Source: an uncultured Verrucomicrobiota bacterium (lineage in GTDB: Bacteria; Verrucomicrobiota; Verrucomicrobiia; Opitutales; Opitutaceae). Taken from it: 64,000 bases of DNA. Location: NCBI GenBank assembly GCA_903906135.1, contig CAIVJE010000123.1, positions 1 to 64,000 on the forward strand, read 5' to 3'. Both the position numbers and the translations under genes were made by a program. The notes under the pieces were generated by a model, which made no database searches, had not been told where the DNA came from, and worked only from the letters and a program-made list of their open reading frames with translations. This document shows, one piece after another, positions 44,205-53,900 of this stretch. Numbering within the stretch: position 1 is the first letter of the stretch; the number at the start of each line of letters is the position of its first letter.

Positions 44205-45380
44205 TTAGCTTTTCAGCTTTCGAACGCGCCGGTGCTTCTGAGGAAATTGCAGCGTCACCACCGTGCCAACGCCTTCTTTGCTTTCAATCCCGACCTGCCC
44301 GCCATGTTCGCGCATGATGCGCTGTACAATCATCAGACCCAAACCGTGCCCACCGACTTTCGTGGTGTGATAGGGCGAAAAGAGCTTCGCCAGATCCTCC
44401 GGCTTAATGCCCACCCCCGCATCGGCGACGCGGACGAAAACAGAATCGTCATCCGCGCGGACCCGAATTCCCAGCATGCCACCGGGCTGCATGGCCTCCA
44501 TCGCATTTTTTAACAAATTGAAAAACACCTGCTTCAATTGATTACGATCCGCCATGATCAGCGGCGCACTCTCCGGCAACTTGCCTTCGATTTTAATTTC
44601 CCGGTCGGCAAATTCTTTCCCCTGAAAACGCAGAACGTCCTCAATAACCTCGACAATATTAACGTCCGCCAAATCCGGCGGGCGCGGGCGAATCGCTTCA
44701 AGGAAATTCTGAATAATGCCATCGAGACGCGTCACCTCCCCCTGACAAATCTGAATGGACTCCGTCAACGCCGTCGCCTCTTTAGCATCGCGCAATTTTT
44801 TCAACTTTCGCTCGATGAGCTGCAAATGAATCGTCAGCGAATTCAGCGGATTGCCCAGCTCATGGGCCACCCCAGCGGCGAGCAGCAAGACCGATGCAGT
44901 TCGTTCATTTTCAATAAGCTCCTGCGTAGACTTTTTCTCCCGCGTAATATCCGCCAAGATTATAACAAACCGCGCCTCGCCTTGTTCCCCTTCATGAAAA
45001 GGCACCATGTAGAGTCGCACCACCCGCGCCTGGGGGTACGTGAGTTCGAACTCCCGCGTAATTAACGGCGGCCCCACCGTCTGCCCACCAGCGCTTTCCC
45101 CTTCGAGGGAAGCCCGTAAACCTGGCACCAACCGCCATAGCGTGGCCGCCGCTCCGCTCTGATCTTTAAAACCGATCATCTGCGCCGCGGCATCATTGGC
45201 ATAATCAATCTCCCCATCAGCGGTGATCACCAGCACCCCCTCTTGCAAAATATTGAACACCGCATCGAGCATGGTCCGCTCGCGGGCTAAGCGCTGCACC
45301 AACGTCTGCAAACCAGCCACATCCAGTCGATCAAGCCGACCGAGCACTTTATCCAGTGAACTAAGTTTTTTGCCTGACAT
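44205..45380 (-). CDS. Soluble NtrB-like PAS histidine kinase, orphan
   Basis: This cytoplasmic sensor kinase has no membrane helix. It contains a PAS domain (AVFNILQEGVLVITADGEIDYANDAAAQMIG), then the HisKA dimerisation domain with phospho-accepting His in AAGVAHELGNPLNSL, and an ATPase domain with N box NQLKQVFFNLLKNAMEAM, G1 DAGVGI and G2 GHGLGL. The layout resembles NtrB-type kinases. ATG 45380 gives 391 residues; the track's TTG start at 45413 overlaps the rnhB stop (TTGA) and is also possible. No response regulator gene lies within the window, so its partner is elsewhere. It may be co-transcribed with rnhC-rnhB. Confidence 0.9.
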   Translation of the reverse strand: MSGKKLSSLDKVLGRLDRLDVAGLQTLVQRLARERTMLDAVFNILQEGVLVITADGEIDYANDAAAQMIGFKDQSGAAATLWRLVPGLRASLEGESAGGQTVGPPLITREFELTYPQARVVRLYMVPFHEGEQGEARFVIILADITREKKSTQELIENERTASVLLLAAGVAHELGNPLNSLTIHLQLIERKLKKLRDAKEATALTESIQICQGEVTRLDGIIQNFLEAIRPRPPDLADVNIVEVIEDVLRFQGKEFADREIKIEGKLPESAPLIMADRNQLKQVFFNLLKNAMEAMQPGGMLGIRVRADDDSVFVRVADAGVGIKPEDLAKLFSPYHTTKVGGHGLGLMIVQRIMREHGGQVGIESKEGVGTVVTLQFPQKHRRVRKLKS

Positions 45381-45409
45381 CAGAGAAAAGCCATAAGCGC
45401 TCCCGCCGT

Positions 45410-46171
45410 TCAATCAAACAGTATCATCTGTCCCTCCAAATCACGCGGCTGGGCATAGAGTTTGCGTAAGAAACTATCCCGATGCACCGCACAGCGCCCC
45501 AGCTTCAAGATCGCCGCCCGATGCTCCTCGGTCCCATAGCCTTTGTGCTGCGCAAAACCATAGCCAGTATGGTGGCGATCGAGTTCATCCATTAAGCGAT
45601 CGCGCGTGACCTTCGCAATAATTGAAGCCATCGCGATACAGAGTGAGCGCCCGTCACCGCTGACAATGCCTTCGTGCGGATACGGAAAATTCCGCAACGG
45701 CAAACCATCGATCAGAATGCGACAAGCGACCGTGGGCTGAAATGATTTCTTCTCTGCCTCACTGGCAAAAAGATCGGGCTCTACTTTGCGCGCAAATGCC
45801 GTCGCAGGATAGATGCCCTCAAGCGCCCGACGCATCGCGAGTTTGGTGGCACCGAGAATATTGACGGCCTCAATTTCTGCCACGCTGGCCGTTCCGTAAT
45901 TAGCATGGATCTGCCCTTGCTGCACCAAGTCTTCAAATTCCAACCACAACTCAGTGCGCTCGAGCGCGCTGAGTTGCTTCGAATCATTCACCCGACTGGA
46001 TTTACTCACCGCCCAGCGACCTTCGAGAAATTCAGGGGTGACCAGCACCGCGGCAGCGACCACGGGTCCCGCCAGCGCACCACGACCGGCCTCATCGACC
46101 CCGATAAGACTGCCTAAGCTAAATATCTGCTTAAGATCGAATCCACGAAGCTGACGGCGCTTAGTAGCCAT
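45410..46171 (-). CDS. rnhB: Ribonuclease HII
   Basis: RNase HII removes ribonucleotides and RNA primers from DNA. The DEDD residues are in GVDEAGRGALAGPVVAAAV (Asp, Glu), INDSKQ-like VNDSKQLS, and the DGLP region ILIDGLPLRN; the substrate motif GRG is present. SLCIAMASIIAKVTRDRLM is typical. ATG 46171 gives 253 residues, which is preferred over the longer track start with its unlikely leader. It is downstream of rnhC with a ~58 bp gap and followed by the kinase gene. Two RNase H type 2 genes side by side is uncommon. Confidence 0.96.
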   Translation of the reverse strand: MATKRRQLRGFDLKQIFSLGSLIGVDEAGRGALAGPVVAAAVLVTPEFLEGRWAVSKSSRVNDSKQLSALERTELWLEFEDLVQQGQIHANYGTASVAEIEAVNILGATKLAMRRALEGIYPATAFARKVEPDLFASEAEKKSFQPTVACRILIDGLPLRNFPYPHEGIVSGDGRSLCIAMASIIAKVTRDRLMDELDRHHTGYGFAQHKGYGTEEHRAAILKLGRCAVHRDSFLRKLYAQPRDLEGQMILFD

Positions 46172-46229
46172 GGGCTTTGAGCAAAGGAGGCAGGTTAGCG
46201 CCGCCCTGGGAGTTGAACCAACCAACCGC

Positions 46230-47240
46230 TCACCGTTTCCACTCCGTTTTTTCCTTGGGTTCTTTCAGCGGTAACTCGGCTAATTTGCCCGCTGCCGCGA
46301 CCACTTCATAGCAGGTCCGAAAATGCAGCTTAGCAAAATGCCCGAGCGAGCGAGCCCCTAATTTTTCAATTAGCAAGCTAGCCTGCGCCTTGGCCGGTGC
46401 GCCGGCCCCTTTCTGGAGCTTGTCCCCGAACTCGCGCGAGAGCGCATGCATCAGCCGAACGAATTCTGCGCGGGCCACAATGGAAGCCGCGGCAACCACC
46501 GGATCCTCTTCGGCCTTTGTCCGCATTTGCAGATCAAATCGCTCCAGCCCTTTTTTCTTCATCACCCGCTGCACCAGCGGCTCCTTGGAAAATTGATCGA
46601 GCAGCCCACGCGGTACCCATTTTTTCTGCAACGCAGCATCCAGCGCATCAGCATGGTGCTGCGCCAACAAACGATTAAGACTAGCAAAGGGTTGTAACAT
46701 GGTCCGGTTATATTCGGCCATATCCAGATGACGCACCTCCACCACGACACCCGGGGTAGCGCGGATCAGATCGTCCAATTTTAAAATCTGCGCATCAACA
46801 ATCGTCTTACTATCCCGCACGCCCGCCGCGAGCCAGCTGCGCACGGCCTCACCCTCCGCAATGACGGTCGCCGCCACGACGGGCCCGAATAAGTCGCCCT
46901 TGCCGCTCTCATCCAGACCAGCATGCGGCTCAAACCAATCAGGATGAAGGACTTCATCGTACCCGAGCTTCGGCGCCCCAGTCACCTCAGCTTCGATGAC
47001 ATTTTGGACAAATTCTTCCGTCTCTTTACCCGCGACCACCACCTTGCCACTCGTGTAGGCGGTGACATTTACCTTGGGCCCCTTGAAGGCGAAACGCGTG
47101 TAAGGCACCTCCGCGGTCTCCCAGTGCTTGGCCGCGCACGCCGCCTGCAGCTTTTTCATCTGCGCGTCATCAAGCTTGATCGTATAGGAAGTGATCGCCT
47201 TGGGCTTCTTTTCCTCAGCGTCGTCGAACCGTTTGGGCAT
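46230..47240 (-). CDS. rnhC: Ribonuclease HIII
   Basis: RNase HIII cleaves RNA in RNA/DNA hybrids. It has the N-terminal TBP-like substrate-binding domain (YTRFAFKGPKVNVTAYTSGKVVVAGKETEEFV) followed by the catalytic domain with GLDESGKGDLFGPVVAATV, where GKG replaces the GRG of RNase HII, and VAAASIVARAEFV. The length of 336 residues is slightly more than the usual ~310 because of C-terminal and linker residues. The Lys-rich start MPKRFDDAEEKKPK is normal. It shares the minus strand with rnhB and is divergent from mutY. Confidence 0.95.
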   Translation of the reverse strand: MPKRFDDAEEKKPKAITSYTIKLDDAQMKKLQAACAAKHWETAEVPYTRFAFKGPKVNVTAYTSGKVVVAGKETEEFVQNVIEAEVTGAPKLGYDEVLHPDWFEPHAGLDESGKGDLFGPVVAATVIAEGEAVRSWLAAGVRDSKTIVDAQILKLDDLIRATPGVVVEVRHLDMAEYNRTMLQPFASLNRLLAQHHADALDAALQKKWVPRGLLDQFSKEPLVQRVMKKKGLERFDLQMRTKAEEDPVVAAASIVARAEFVRLMHALSREFGDKLQKGAGAPAKAQASLLIEKLGARSLGHFAKLHFRTCYEVVAAAGKLAELPLKEPKEKTEWKR

Positions 47241-47308
47241 AAGGAGGATTAGCCACAGAAAACCCTAAAAAGCACGCCGAGAAAACGCCTCTTTCCACTT
47301 CAGCTTTT

Positions 47309-48370
47309 ATGCTGTCTGCTGGTTATTTCGTGGCTCATTCCGCAAAGCTCATTGCTCAACGCCGCTCTTTTCAACGAGCGCTTCAGGCGTGGTACCGCGT
47401 GCATCAACGTCGGCTGCCCTGGCGCACGGCCCCTTCCCTCTACAAAACGGTCGTATCTGAGTTCATGCTCCAGCAAACTCAGGTAAAGACGGTCCTCCCT
47501 TATTTCGACCGCTGGCTACACGCCTTACCGGATTTTACCGCACTCGCGGCGGCCCCTGAGTCTCAAGTTATGAAACTTTGGGAAGGTCTCGGTTATTATT
47601 CGCGGGCGAGAAATCTGCATAAATTAGCCCAACAAATAACGGCGCAGCCCCAGCCGCCCCGCACGCCAGCTCAGTGGCGCGAATTGCCCGGCATCGGCCC
47701 CTACACCGCCGCAGCGATCACCAGCATCGCCTTTGCCGAACCGGCCGCCGTGGTTGATGGAAATGTCGTGCGCATTCTGGCCCGCCTCGCGGGTGAAGGC
47801 CGACTTTTTAGAGACGGCTCGGCGGCGGTAAAATATTTCACCCCACTGGCCGATGCCCTCGTTATGGCGAGCCAACCGGGCGAACATAACCAAGCGATGA
47901 TGGAGCTGGGGGCCACCGTTTGCGTTCGCCAAAATCCGCTGTGCTCAACCTGCCCAGTCGCCGATTTTTGTCAGGCGCGCTCCGATGGTCAGCCCGAAAA
48001 ATTTCCCCGCCTCCAGCCTAAGCAAATCGAGCACCGCGCCGTGACCCGCCTCTGGTGCGAATCTGGCGATCGGCTATTATTGCGGCGCGGCCATACTCAG
48101 GCCAAGCGTCTCGCCGGTTTGTACGAGCTGCCCGAAGCCGCGGATCTTAAGCGCTCCACCCCGAGCGCAAAATTTTTGATCGCGGTCAAGCGGCGGGCGA
48201 TCACGCGGTACCAGATCACTGAAGCCATTTACCGCGTGCCCCTGACCCCGACCATAAAAAAGAAAATCAAAGCCCAAGCTAATCTGGAGTGGATTCCTTT
48301 TGAGCAACTGCCGGTCCTCACTCTATCGGGTCCCCATAAACGATGGATTGAAGAATTACGCAAAAAATAA
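47309..48370 (+). CDS. mutY: A/G-specific adenine glycosylase
   Basis: MutY removes adenine mispaired with 8-oxoguanine in DNA. The helix-hairpin-helix region is LPGIGPYTAAAITSIAF, with the catalytic Asp in the following VVDGNVVRILAR. The [4Fe-4S] loop CVRQNPLCSTCPVADFC has the exact CX6CX2CX5C spacing. EFMLQQTQVKTVLPYF is the MutY-specific stretch that includes the catalytic Glu region. The C-terminal ~120 residues form the NUDIX-like 8-oxoG recognition domain. The length of 353 is normal. It is divergent from rnhC. Confidence 0.96.
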   Translation: MLSAGYFVAHSAKLIAQRRSFQRALQAWYRVHQRRLPWRTAPSLYKTVVSEFMLQQTQVKTVLPYFDRWLHALPDFTALAAAPESQVMKLWEGLGYYSRARNLHKLAQQITAQPQPPRTPAQWRELPGIGPYTAAAITSIAFAEPAAVVDGNVVRILARLAGEGRLFRDGSAAVKYFTPLADALVMASQPGEHNQAMMELGATVCVRQNPLCSTCPVADFCQARSDGQPEKFPRLQPKQIEHRAVTRLWCESGDRLLLRRGHTQAKRLAGLYELPEAADLKRSTPSAKFLIAVKRRAITRYQITEAIYRVPLTPTIKKKIKAQANLEWIPFEQLPVLTLSGPHKRWIEELRKK

Positions 48371-48478
48371 TCCCTCTTAACTAACGCGGACGGTTCTCGC
48401 GCCCTGACATTGCTTTCGCGCCCGTTATCAGTTTATCCCTCGAGCCTCAATTTTCACCCCAGCCCCACTCCCAGTACC

Positions 48479-49405
48479 ATGCCTGTCTTCAAGTTTCACG
48501 GTCTCTGCCCAGCCACGCATACGCCTTTCCACGCCGATGGTTCGCTGAACCTAGCGGTCGTAGAAAAACAGGCGGCCTACCTCCAGGCGCGCCACATTAA
48601 CGCTGTCTTCATCGGTGGCACGACTGGCGAAAGCACTTCCCTCACGTTAGCTGAGCGCCTCGCTCTGGGTGATCGCTGGGCGCAAGTTGCTCAAACCAGC
48701 GGGATTCAGGTCGTCGTGCATGTCGGCGCCAACTGCTTGGCGGATGCGGCCACGCTCGCCGCCCAAGCGGAAAAAAACCACGCCGCCGCCATCTCGATGA
48801 TCGCGCCGTCTTATTTTAAGCCCCGCACCTTGGAAGATTTAGTCGGCTGCTGTGAACAAGTCGCGCGAGCCGCGGCGAGCACCCCTTTTTATTACTACGA
48901 CATTCCGGCCCTGACCGGGATTAGTTTTCCGGTGGATCAATTCCTCACCCTCGCCGCCCAACGGATCCCCAATTTGGCCGGAGTAAAATACTCCAATCCT
49001 GACCTGGGAACCTATCTCTTAGGCCGCCAATTGGCCGGAGGCCGCTTCGACTTACCCTGGGGCATTGATGAATACTTTCTTTCCGCCCTCGCCATGGGCG
49101 CTCAAGGCGGCATCGGCAGCACTTATAATTTTTCTGCCGGTCCCCTACACCGTATGATTGACGCTTTTGGCCGCAACGATTTGGCCACCGCGCAAATTGA
49201 ACAAGCGCGCCTGATGCAAGTTATTCGAATTGTCGCCCAACGCGGTTATCTAGGCTCAGCGAAAGCTCTCATGACACATCTCGGCGTGCCCGTCGGCCCC
49301 ACCCGACTGCCCAATGCCAATCCCGATGCCGCCAGCGTGAAAGCGATGCTCACTGAACTCGAGGCCATTGGTTTCTTCCAATGGAAGGATTACCGCAAAG
49401 ATTAA
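48479..49405 (+). CDS. DapA/NanA-family aldolase, N-acetylneuraminate lyase-like
   Basis: This class I aldolase of the dihydrodipicolinate synthase family has 308 residues. The Schiff-base lysine is in LAGVKYSN, the Tyr in FYYYDIPALTG, and the carboxylate-binding loop in GGTTGESTSL. FYYYDIPALTGISFPVD is closer to animal-type N-acetylneuraminate lyases than to DapA. It likely cleaves sialic acid or a 2-keto-3-deoxy sugar acid into pyruvate and an aldehyde. ATG 48479 is preferred over the track start that lies 23 codons upstream. A sugar isomerase-like gene converges next to it, but no sialic acid transporter or kinase is visible. Confidence 0.87.
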   Translation: MPVFKFHGLCPATHTPFHADGSLNLAVVEKQAAYLQARHINAVFIGGTTGESTSLTLAERLALGDRWAQVAQTSGIQVVVHVGANCLADAATLAAQAEKNHAAAISMIAPSYFKPRTLEDLVGCCEQVARAAASTPFYYYDIPALTGISFPVDQFLTLAAQRIPNLAGVKYSNPDLGTYLLGRQLAGGRFDLPWGIDEYFLSALAMGAQGGIGSTYNFSAGPLHRMIDAFGRNDLATAQIEQARLMQVIRIVAQRGYLGSAKALMTHLGVPVGPTRLPNANPDAASVKAMLTELEAIGFFQWKDYRKD

Positions 49406-49453
49406 CCGAATAACGGCCAGGGGGATGCGATCCATCCCGCCAACGGTCGCACC

Positions 49454-50404
49454 TCAAGGGAACCGCACGGCGAGCAGTGCCTCAACCTGCCGCTTCGAGG
49501 AAAGCACCTCAGCCGGCGTTAAGCGCGGGCTGAGCTCAATGACTAACGTGTGCTCAGGCTGCCAAAAGCTGCTGACCATATTAAAATCAATCTGCCCCGA
49601 GCCGATCGCTTGATGGTCACGACCATCAGCGCTGACATCATGCAGATGGAAGCCGATTGTATTGGCGGCATTCAGTGCCAGATGATCACGGTGCTTCAGC
49701 AAACCCATCCGGTCCTTAATTTGGGCGTGGCCAGTATCGTGCCAGTAACCACAGGCCTGCGGCTTACCCAGCGCCGCGATCAGCGCGGCGTGGTCCGCAT
49801 CGAGAGGCAGCTCTTCAAATTTCTCTCGATTTTCAAAACCTAACTTAACCCCTTTTTGCTCCGCATAAGGCAATAGAGTGGCCAAGCTCTCTTGGGTATT
49901 TTTCCAATAACGTGGGTGACGAGCCGCCAATCGCTTCAGCGATTTTGCCAAAATTTTCCGATAAACGGGATCCGCGGCTAGATCGACCCCGAGGTGATCT
50001 TGCGCGTAGCTATCCACTGGGCGGGCGGGGTTAAACCAGAAAAATTCCACCGCGCCAAGATGCAGGACGAGCTTGGTCGCTTGGACCTGATGAGCAAAAT
50101 CGATGGTCCGCTTACTTTGTCGCAGCCACATATCACGCTCCTGGGCATTGGTCGCCGACGGCATATAATGATTGGGCGCGGCATGCATGACCCCCGTTGG
50201 CAGTGGGCAAAAATTATGCACTGAGGCGATCTTCACTACTCCCTCGGCCACGGCTTTGAGAATACCTGGTACCAGCACAATTTTGATGCCGTGGCTCAAT
50301 TCCACCCACTCAAAACCCAGATCAGCTATTTCCTGCAGCATCGCGTAGCCATCTTGATGCCGATACGAACACCAGCAGGACGAGAGAGCTACGCGAGGTT
50401 TCAT
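49454..50404 (-). CDS. Sugar phosphate isomerase/epimerase (TIM barrel, AP-endonuclease-2 fold)
   Basis: The 316-residue protein belongs to the xylose-isomerase-like TIM-barrel family. It contains GFEWVELSHGIK, VKIASVHNFCPLP, TKLVLHLGAVEFF, VKLGFENREKFEELP, GYWHDTGHAQI and IGFHLHDVSADGRDHQAIGSGQIDF, which provide the conserved Glu/His/Asp metal ligands. No signal peptide is present. The reaction could be an isomerisation, epimerisation or dehydration of a sugar or inositol derivative; the family is diverse. ATG 50404 gives a start MKPRVALSSCWCSYRHQ; the track start six codons upstream is less likely. Confidence 0.87.
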   Translation of the reverse strand: MKPRVALSSCWCSYRHQDGYAMLQEIADLGFEWVELSHGIKIVLVPGILKAVAEGVVKIASVHNFCPLPTGVMHAAPNHYMPSATNAQERDMWLRQSKRTIDFAHQVQATKLVLHLGAVEFFWFNPARPVDSYAQDHLGVDLAADPVYRKILAKSLKRLAARHPRYWKNTQESLATLLPYAEQKGVKLGFENREKFEELPLDADHAALIAALGKPQACGYWHDTGHAQIKDRMGLLKHRDHLALNAANTIGFHLHDVSADGRDHQAIGSGQIDFNMVSSFWQPEHTLVIELSPRLTPAEVLSSKRQVEALLAVRFP

Positions 50405-50510
50405 GACTGAATCAGTCTGCACGCCCCAGCGCCTGAATCAAGTCACCGCTCATAATAGCAGCCACTGCCCATTGAGGCATCAGCCGCTTAAATCCCAACA
50501 AGGCAGCCTT

Positions 50511-50548
50511 GGGGCAAGAAAAAGGCCGGTCATCCGCAGATGCCGGCC
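50511..50548 (-). terminator. Intrinsic terminator after rpsU
   Basis: On the minus strand GGCCGGCATC and GATGACCGGCC form a hairpin with a CGGA-type loop and one bulge, followed by TTTTTCTTG. It lies about 25 bases downstream of the rpsU stop codon and also separates it from the isomerase-like gene. Confidence 0.85.
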
Positions 50549-50573
50549 ATTGAAAATCAGCTAGTTCCGAGAA

Positions 50574-50771
50574 TTACTCAGCGTAACGACGGCGGAGCAT
50601 GCAGGTGAAGGCCATGACCTTCTCCTTGCGGCGACGGCGCTCTGAGGGCTTTTCAGCATAGCGCTTCATGCGGGCATCTTTAATGATGCACTCGCGCTCG
50701 AGCTTCTTCTTCATGCGACGCAGCGCACGATCGATCGGCTCATTTTTACGCATTTTGATCTCAATAGACAT
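50574..50771 (-). CDS. rpsU: 30S ribosomal protein S21
   Basis: bS21 is a small basic protein at the platform of the 30S subunit, near the 3' end of 16S rRNA, and affects start-site selection. The 65-residue sequence is typical: MSIEIKMRKNEPIDRALRRMKKKLERECII, then KPSERRRRKEKVMAF. It is monocistronic, with its own hairpin terminator downstream, and divergent from dnaE. No Shine-Dalgarno sequence is visible upstream of ATG 50771, which is in line with the generally weak signals in this genome. Confidence 0.97.
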   Translation of the reverse strand: MSIEIKMRKNEPIDRALRRMKKKLERECIIKDARMKRYAEKPSERRRRKEKVMAFTCMLRRRYAE

Positions 50772-50996
50772 GGGAAATAGACAGGTTGGCGTTGGAGAAA
50801 AGGAGGACGAAGCCAGCCGGTTCCGTCACCGTCAACCCCAATTTTTACCCGGCATCACCCGCTTGGCCAGAATCAACCCCCGCTTGCCCTGAAAGTTAAG
50901 GCGGGCATTCCGCCTTAGCTGGGTAAACTTCGGCACCAAATAACCTTACACTTTACTGCTTGATCGGTTTAGCCGACGGGATTCCCATGATTACCC

Positions 50997-53900
50997 GTGG
51001 GTTCCGTCGACCAAAATTTCGTTCATCTTCACGTCCATAGCGACTACAGCCTCCTCGATGGAGCCTGCCGTATCGACCGATTGATGGATCGCGCCACCGA
51101 ATTGGGGATGAAGGCCCTCGCCCTCACCGACCATGGCAATCTTTTTGGCGCGATCGAATTTTACAATCAGGCCAAGGCTAAAGGCATTAAACCACTCGTT
51201 GGCTGCGAACTTTACTTGGCAGCCGGCTCGCGCTTAGAACGCACCGCTCGCACCGATGAGGGGAAAAGCATTTTTCACCTCGGCTTGCTCGCGAGAGACC
51301 TCACGGGCTACCAAAATTTACTCAAGCTGGTCTCCGATGCCCATCTTAAGGGTTTTTATTATAAACCCCGAACTGATCTCGAGACGCTCGCCCGCCACGC
51401 TCAAGGCTTGATTGGCTTTACCGGCTGCCTCGCCTCGGTCGTACCCCAGCATCTGCTGCACGACCGCTTCGAAGAAGCTCGGCAAGCGTGCGGCCGCTTC
51501 GTCGAGATCTTTGGTCGCGAAAACTATTTCGTGGAAATTCAAGACCATGGCATCCCTGAGCAGCGGAAAATCATCCCCGGCCTACTCAAATTAGGTGAAG
51601 AATTCGGCCTGAAAGTGATTTGTTCAAACGACGTCCATTACGTCAATCACACCGACGCCGGCCCGCACGATGCGCTGCTCTGCATCCAAACTGGCTCCAA
51701 AATCGCCGAGACTGATCGGATGAAATTTAGCGGCACCCAATTTTACCTGAAGTCACGCGATGAGATGGCCTCGCTGTTCGCGGAAATGCCCGCGGCGGTA
51801 TTAAATACTCAGCTCGTGGCCGAGATGTGCGATCTCACAATTCCTTTCCCCAAGGGCTCCGAACGCTACCCCAAGTATCCGCTGCCCCCCGAAGTGAAGA
51901 CCGATCGCGCGGAGTACCTAAAACATCTCTGCCTTGGCGGTCTGCAACACCGCTACGGCGTCGATTACCATAAGCCCAAAAAAGCGCCCGACCCAGCACT
52001 CGCCCAAACGCTGATTGAGCGGATCGATTACGAACTCTCCATCATCACCAAAACCGGGTTCATCGACTACTTCCTCTTCGTGTGGGATTTTATCGACTGG
52101 GCCAAGCGCCAAGGCATCCCCGTCGGTCCTGGCCGTGGCTCGGGCGCCGGTTGCCTCGTCGCTTACTTACTCGGCATCACCAATCTCGACCCCCTTCGCT
52201 TTAAATTACTGTTTGAGCGCTTCCTGAATCCCGAACGCGTCTCGCCCCCTGACTTCGATATCGATTTCTGCATGCGCCGCCGCGGGGAAGTCATTGACTA
52301 TGTTCGTCAAAAATATGGCAACGACTGCGTCGCTAATATCATTACCTACGGCACCCTCGGCGCCAAGATGGTGATGCGGGATGTCTCGCGCGTCCACGAC
52401 CTGCCTTACGCCGAAGCGGATCGCTTGGCGAAAATGATTCCCGATGAACTCAATATCGAGCTGAAGACCGCCCTCGAAAAATCCACGGAACTCCGCAACG
52501 AATTCACCTCGAATCCCCTCGCCAAGAAAATTATCGATCAAGCCCTCGTCCTGGAAGGCATGGTCCGCAATACGGGTAAACACGCCGCGGGTATCATCAT
52601 CACGGATCGGCCCCTGGAAGAATTCGTCCCACTGACGCTCCAGGAAGGCGACGTCACCGTGCAGTACGACATGAATGCCGTCGGCAAGCTGGGCTTGTTG
52701 AAAATGGACTTTCTTGGCCTCAAAACGCTCACGGTTCTAGCAGATGCCGTGGATAACGTGCGCCGGACAGCCAACCCCCAATTCGATCTTGAGACGATCG
52801 GCTTTGAGGACCCCAAGACCTACGTTTTACTAAATTCCGGCCGTACCACCGGCGTATTTCAACTCGAGTCAGGCGGCATGCAGAATTTATGCCGACAGAT
52901 CGGCCTCTCCTCGATTGAAGAAATCGTGGCGCTCATTGCGCTCTATCGCCCCGGCCCCATGGAGTGGATTCCCGATTACGTGCGCGGCAAAAAAGAACCG
53001 AGCACGGTTACCTACCCGCACCCATTACTCGAAGAAGTTTGCCGCGAAACTTACGGCATCATGGTTTACCAAGAGCAAGTCATGGAAGCCGCCAAAATCA
53101 TTGCCGGCTACACGCTGGGCGGCGCCGACATGCTCCGCCGCGCGATGGGTAAAAAGGACGCGGAAGCCATGGCCAAGGAACGCGCCAACTTTGTAGCGGG
53201 CGCCAAACGGGTGAACAACATCGACGATAAAACGGCCAACTCGATCTTCGATATTCTTAATAAGTTTGCTGGTTACGGTTTCAATAAATCGCACTCCGCT
53301 GCTTATGCCGTCCTCAGTTATCAGACCGGTTACCTCAAAGCTAACTACCCGGTTGAATTCATGGCGGCGATGCTCAGCTCCGAATTGGGCAATTCCGAAA
53401 AAGTCGCCCACTTCGTCGCCGAGTGCGAAGCCATGGGCCTCACCGTGCTTGGACCGGATGTTAATGATAGTCGGGCCATGTTTACCCCCCTGCCCGCTCG
53501 CGCACCGACCGACGCAAATGCCGCCGGGGCCATTCGTTTTGGTTTAGCCGGCATCAAGGGCGTGGGCGAACAAGCGGCGCTCAAAATAATCACGGAGCGC
53601 GAAGCCCATGGTCCATTTAAGGACTTCCAAGATTTTATCGCGCGCGTTGATGCCCGTGCCCTCAACAAGCGCGTGCTCGAGCATTTAATTAAAACGGGGG
53701 CTTTTGATTTCTCGGGCGAACCGCGCGGCGCGTTGTTCGCGCGCATCGATGAAGCGCTCGCGGCCTCCGCCGCGCGGGCCCGCGATATTGCGGCGGGGCA
53801 GCATTCTTTTCTCGATGAACTCAACGAGCCCGCCCCGGTCGGCAAAACCAATGCGACGCCGGCGGGGACCGCGCGGCATCCCGATTTTACTCCCGCCGAG

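Noticed and set aside
50668-50892. Plus-strand 74-residue ORF overlapping rpsU
   Set aside because: It is the shadow of the highly basic rpsU coding sequence and the divergent spacer.
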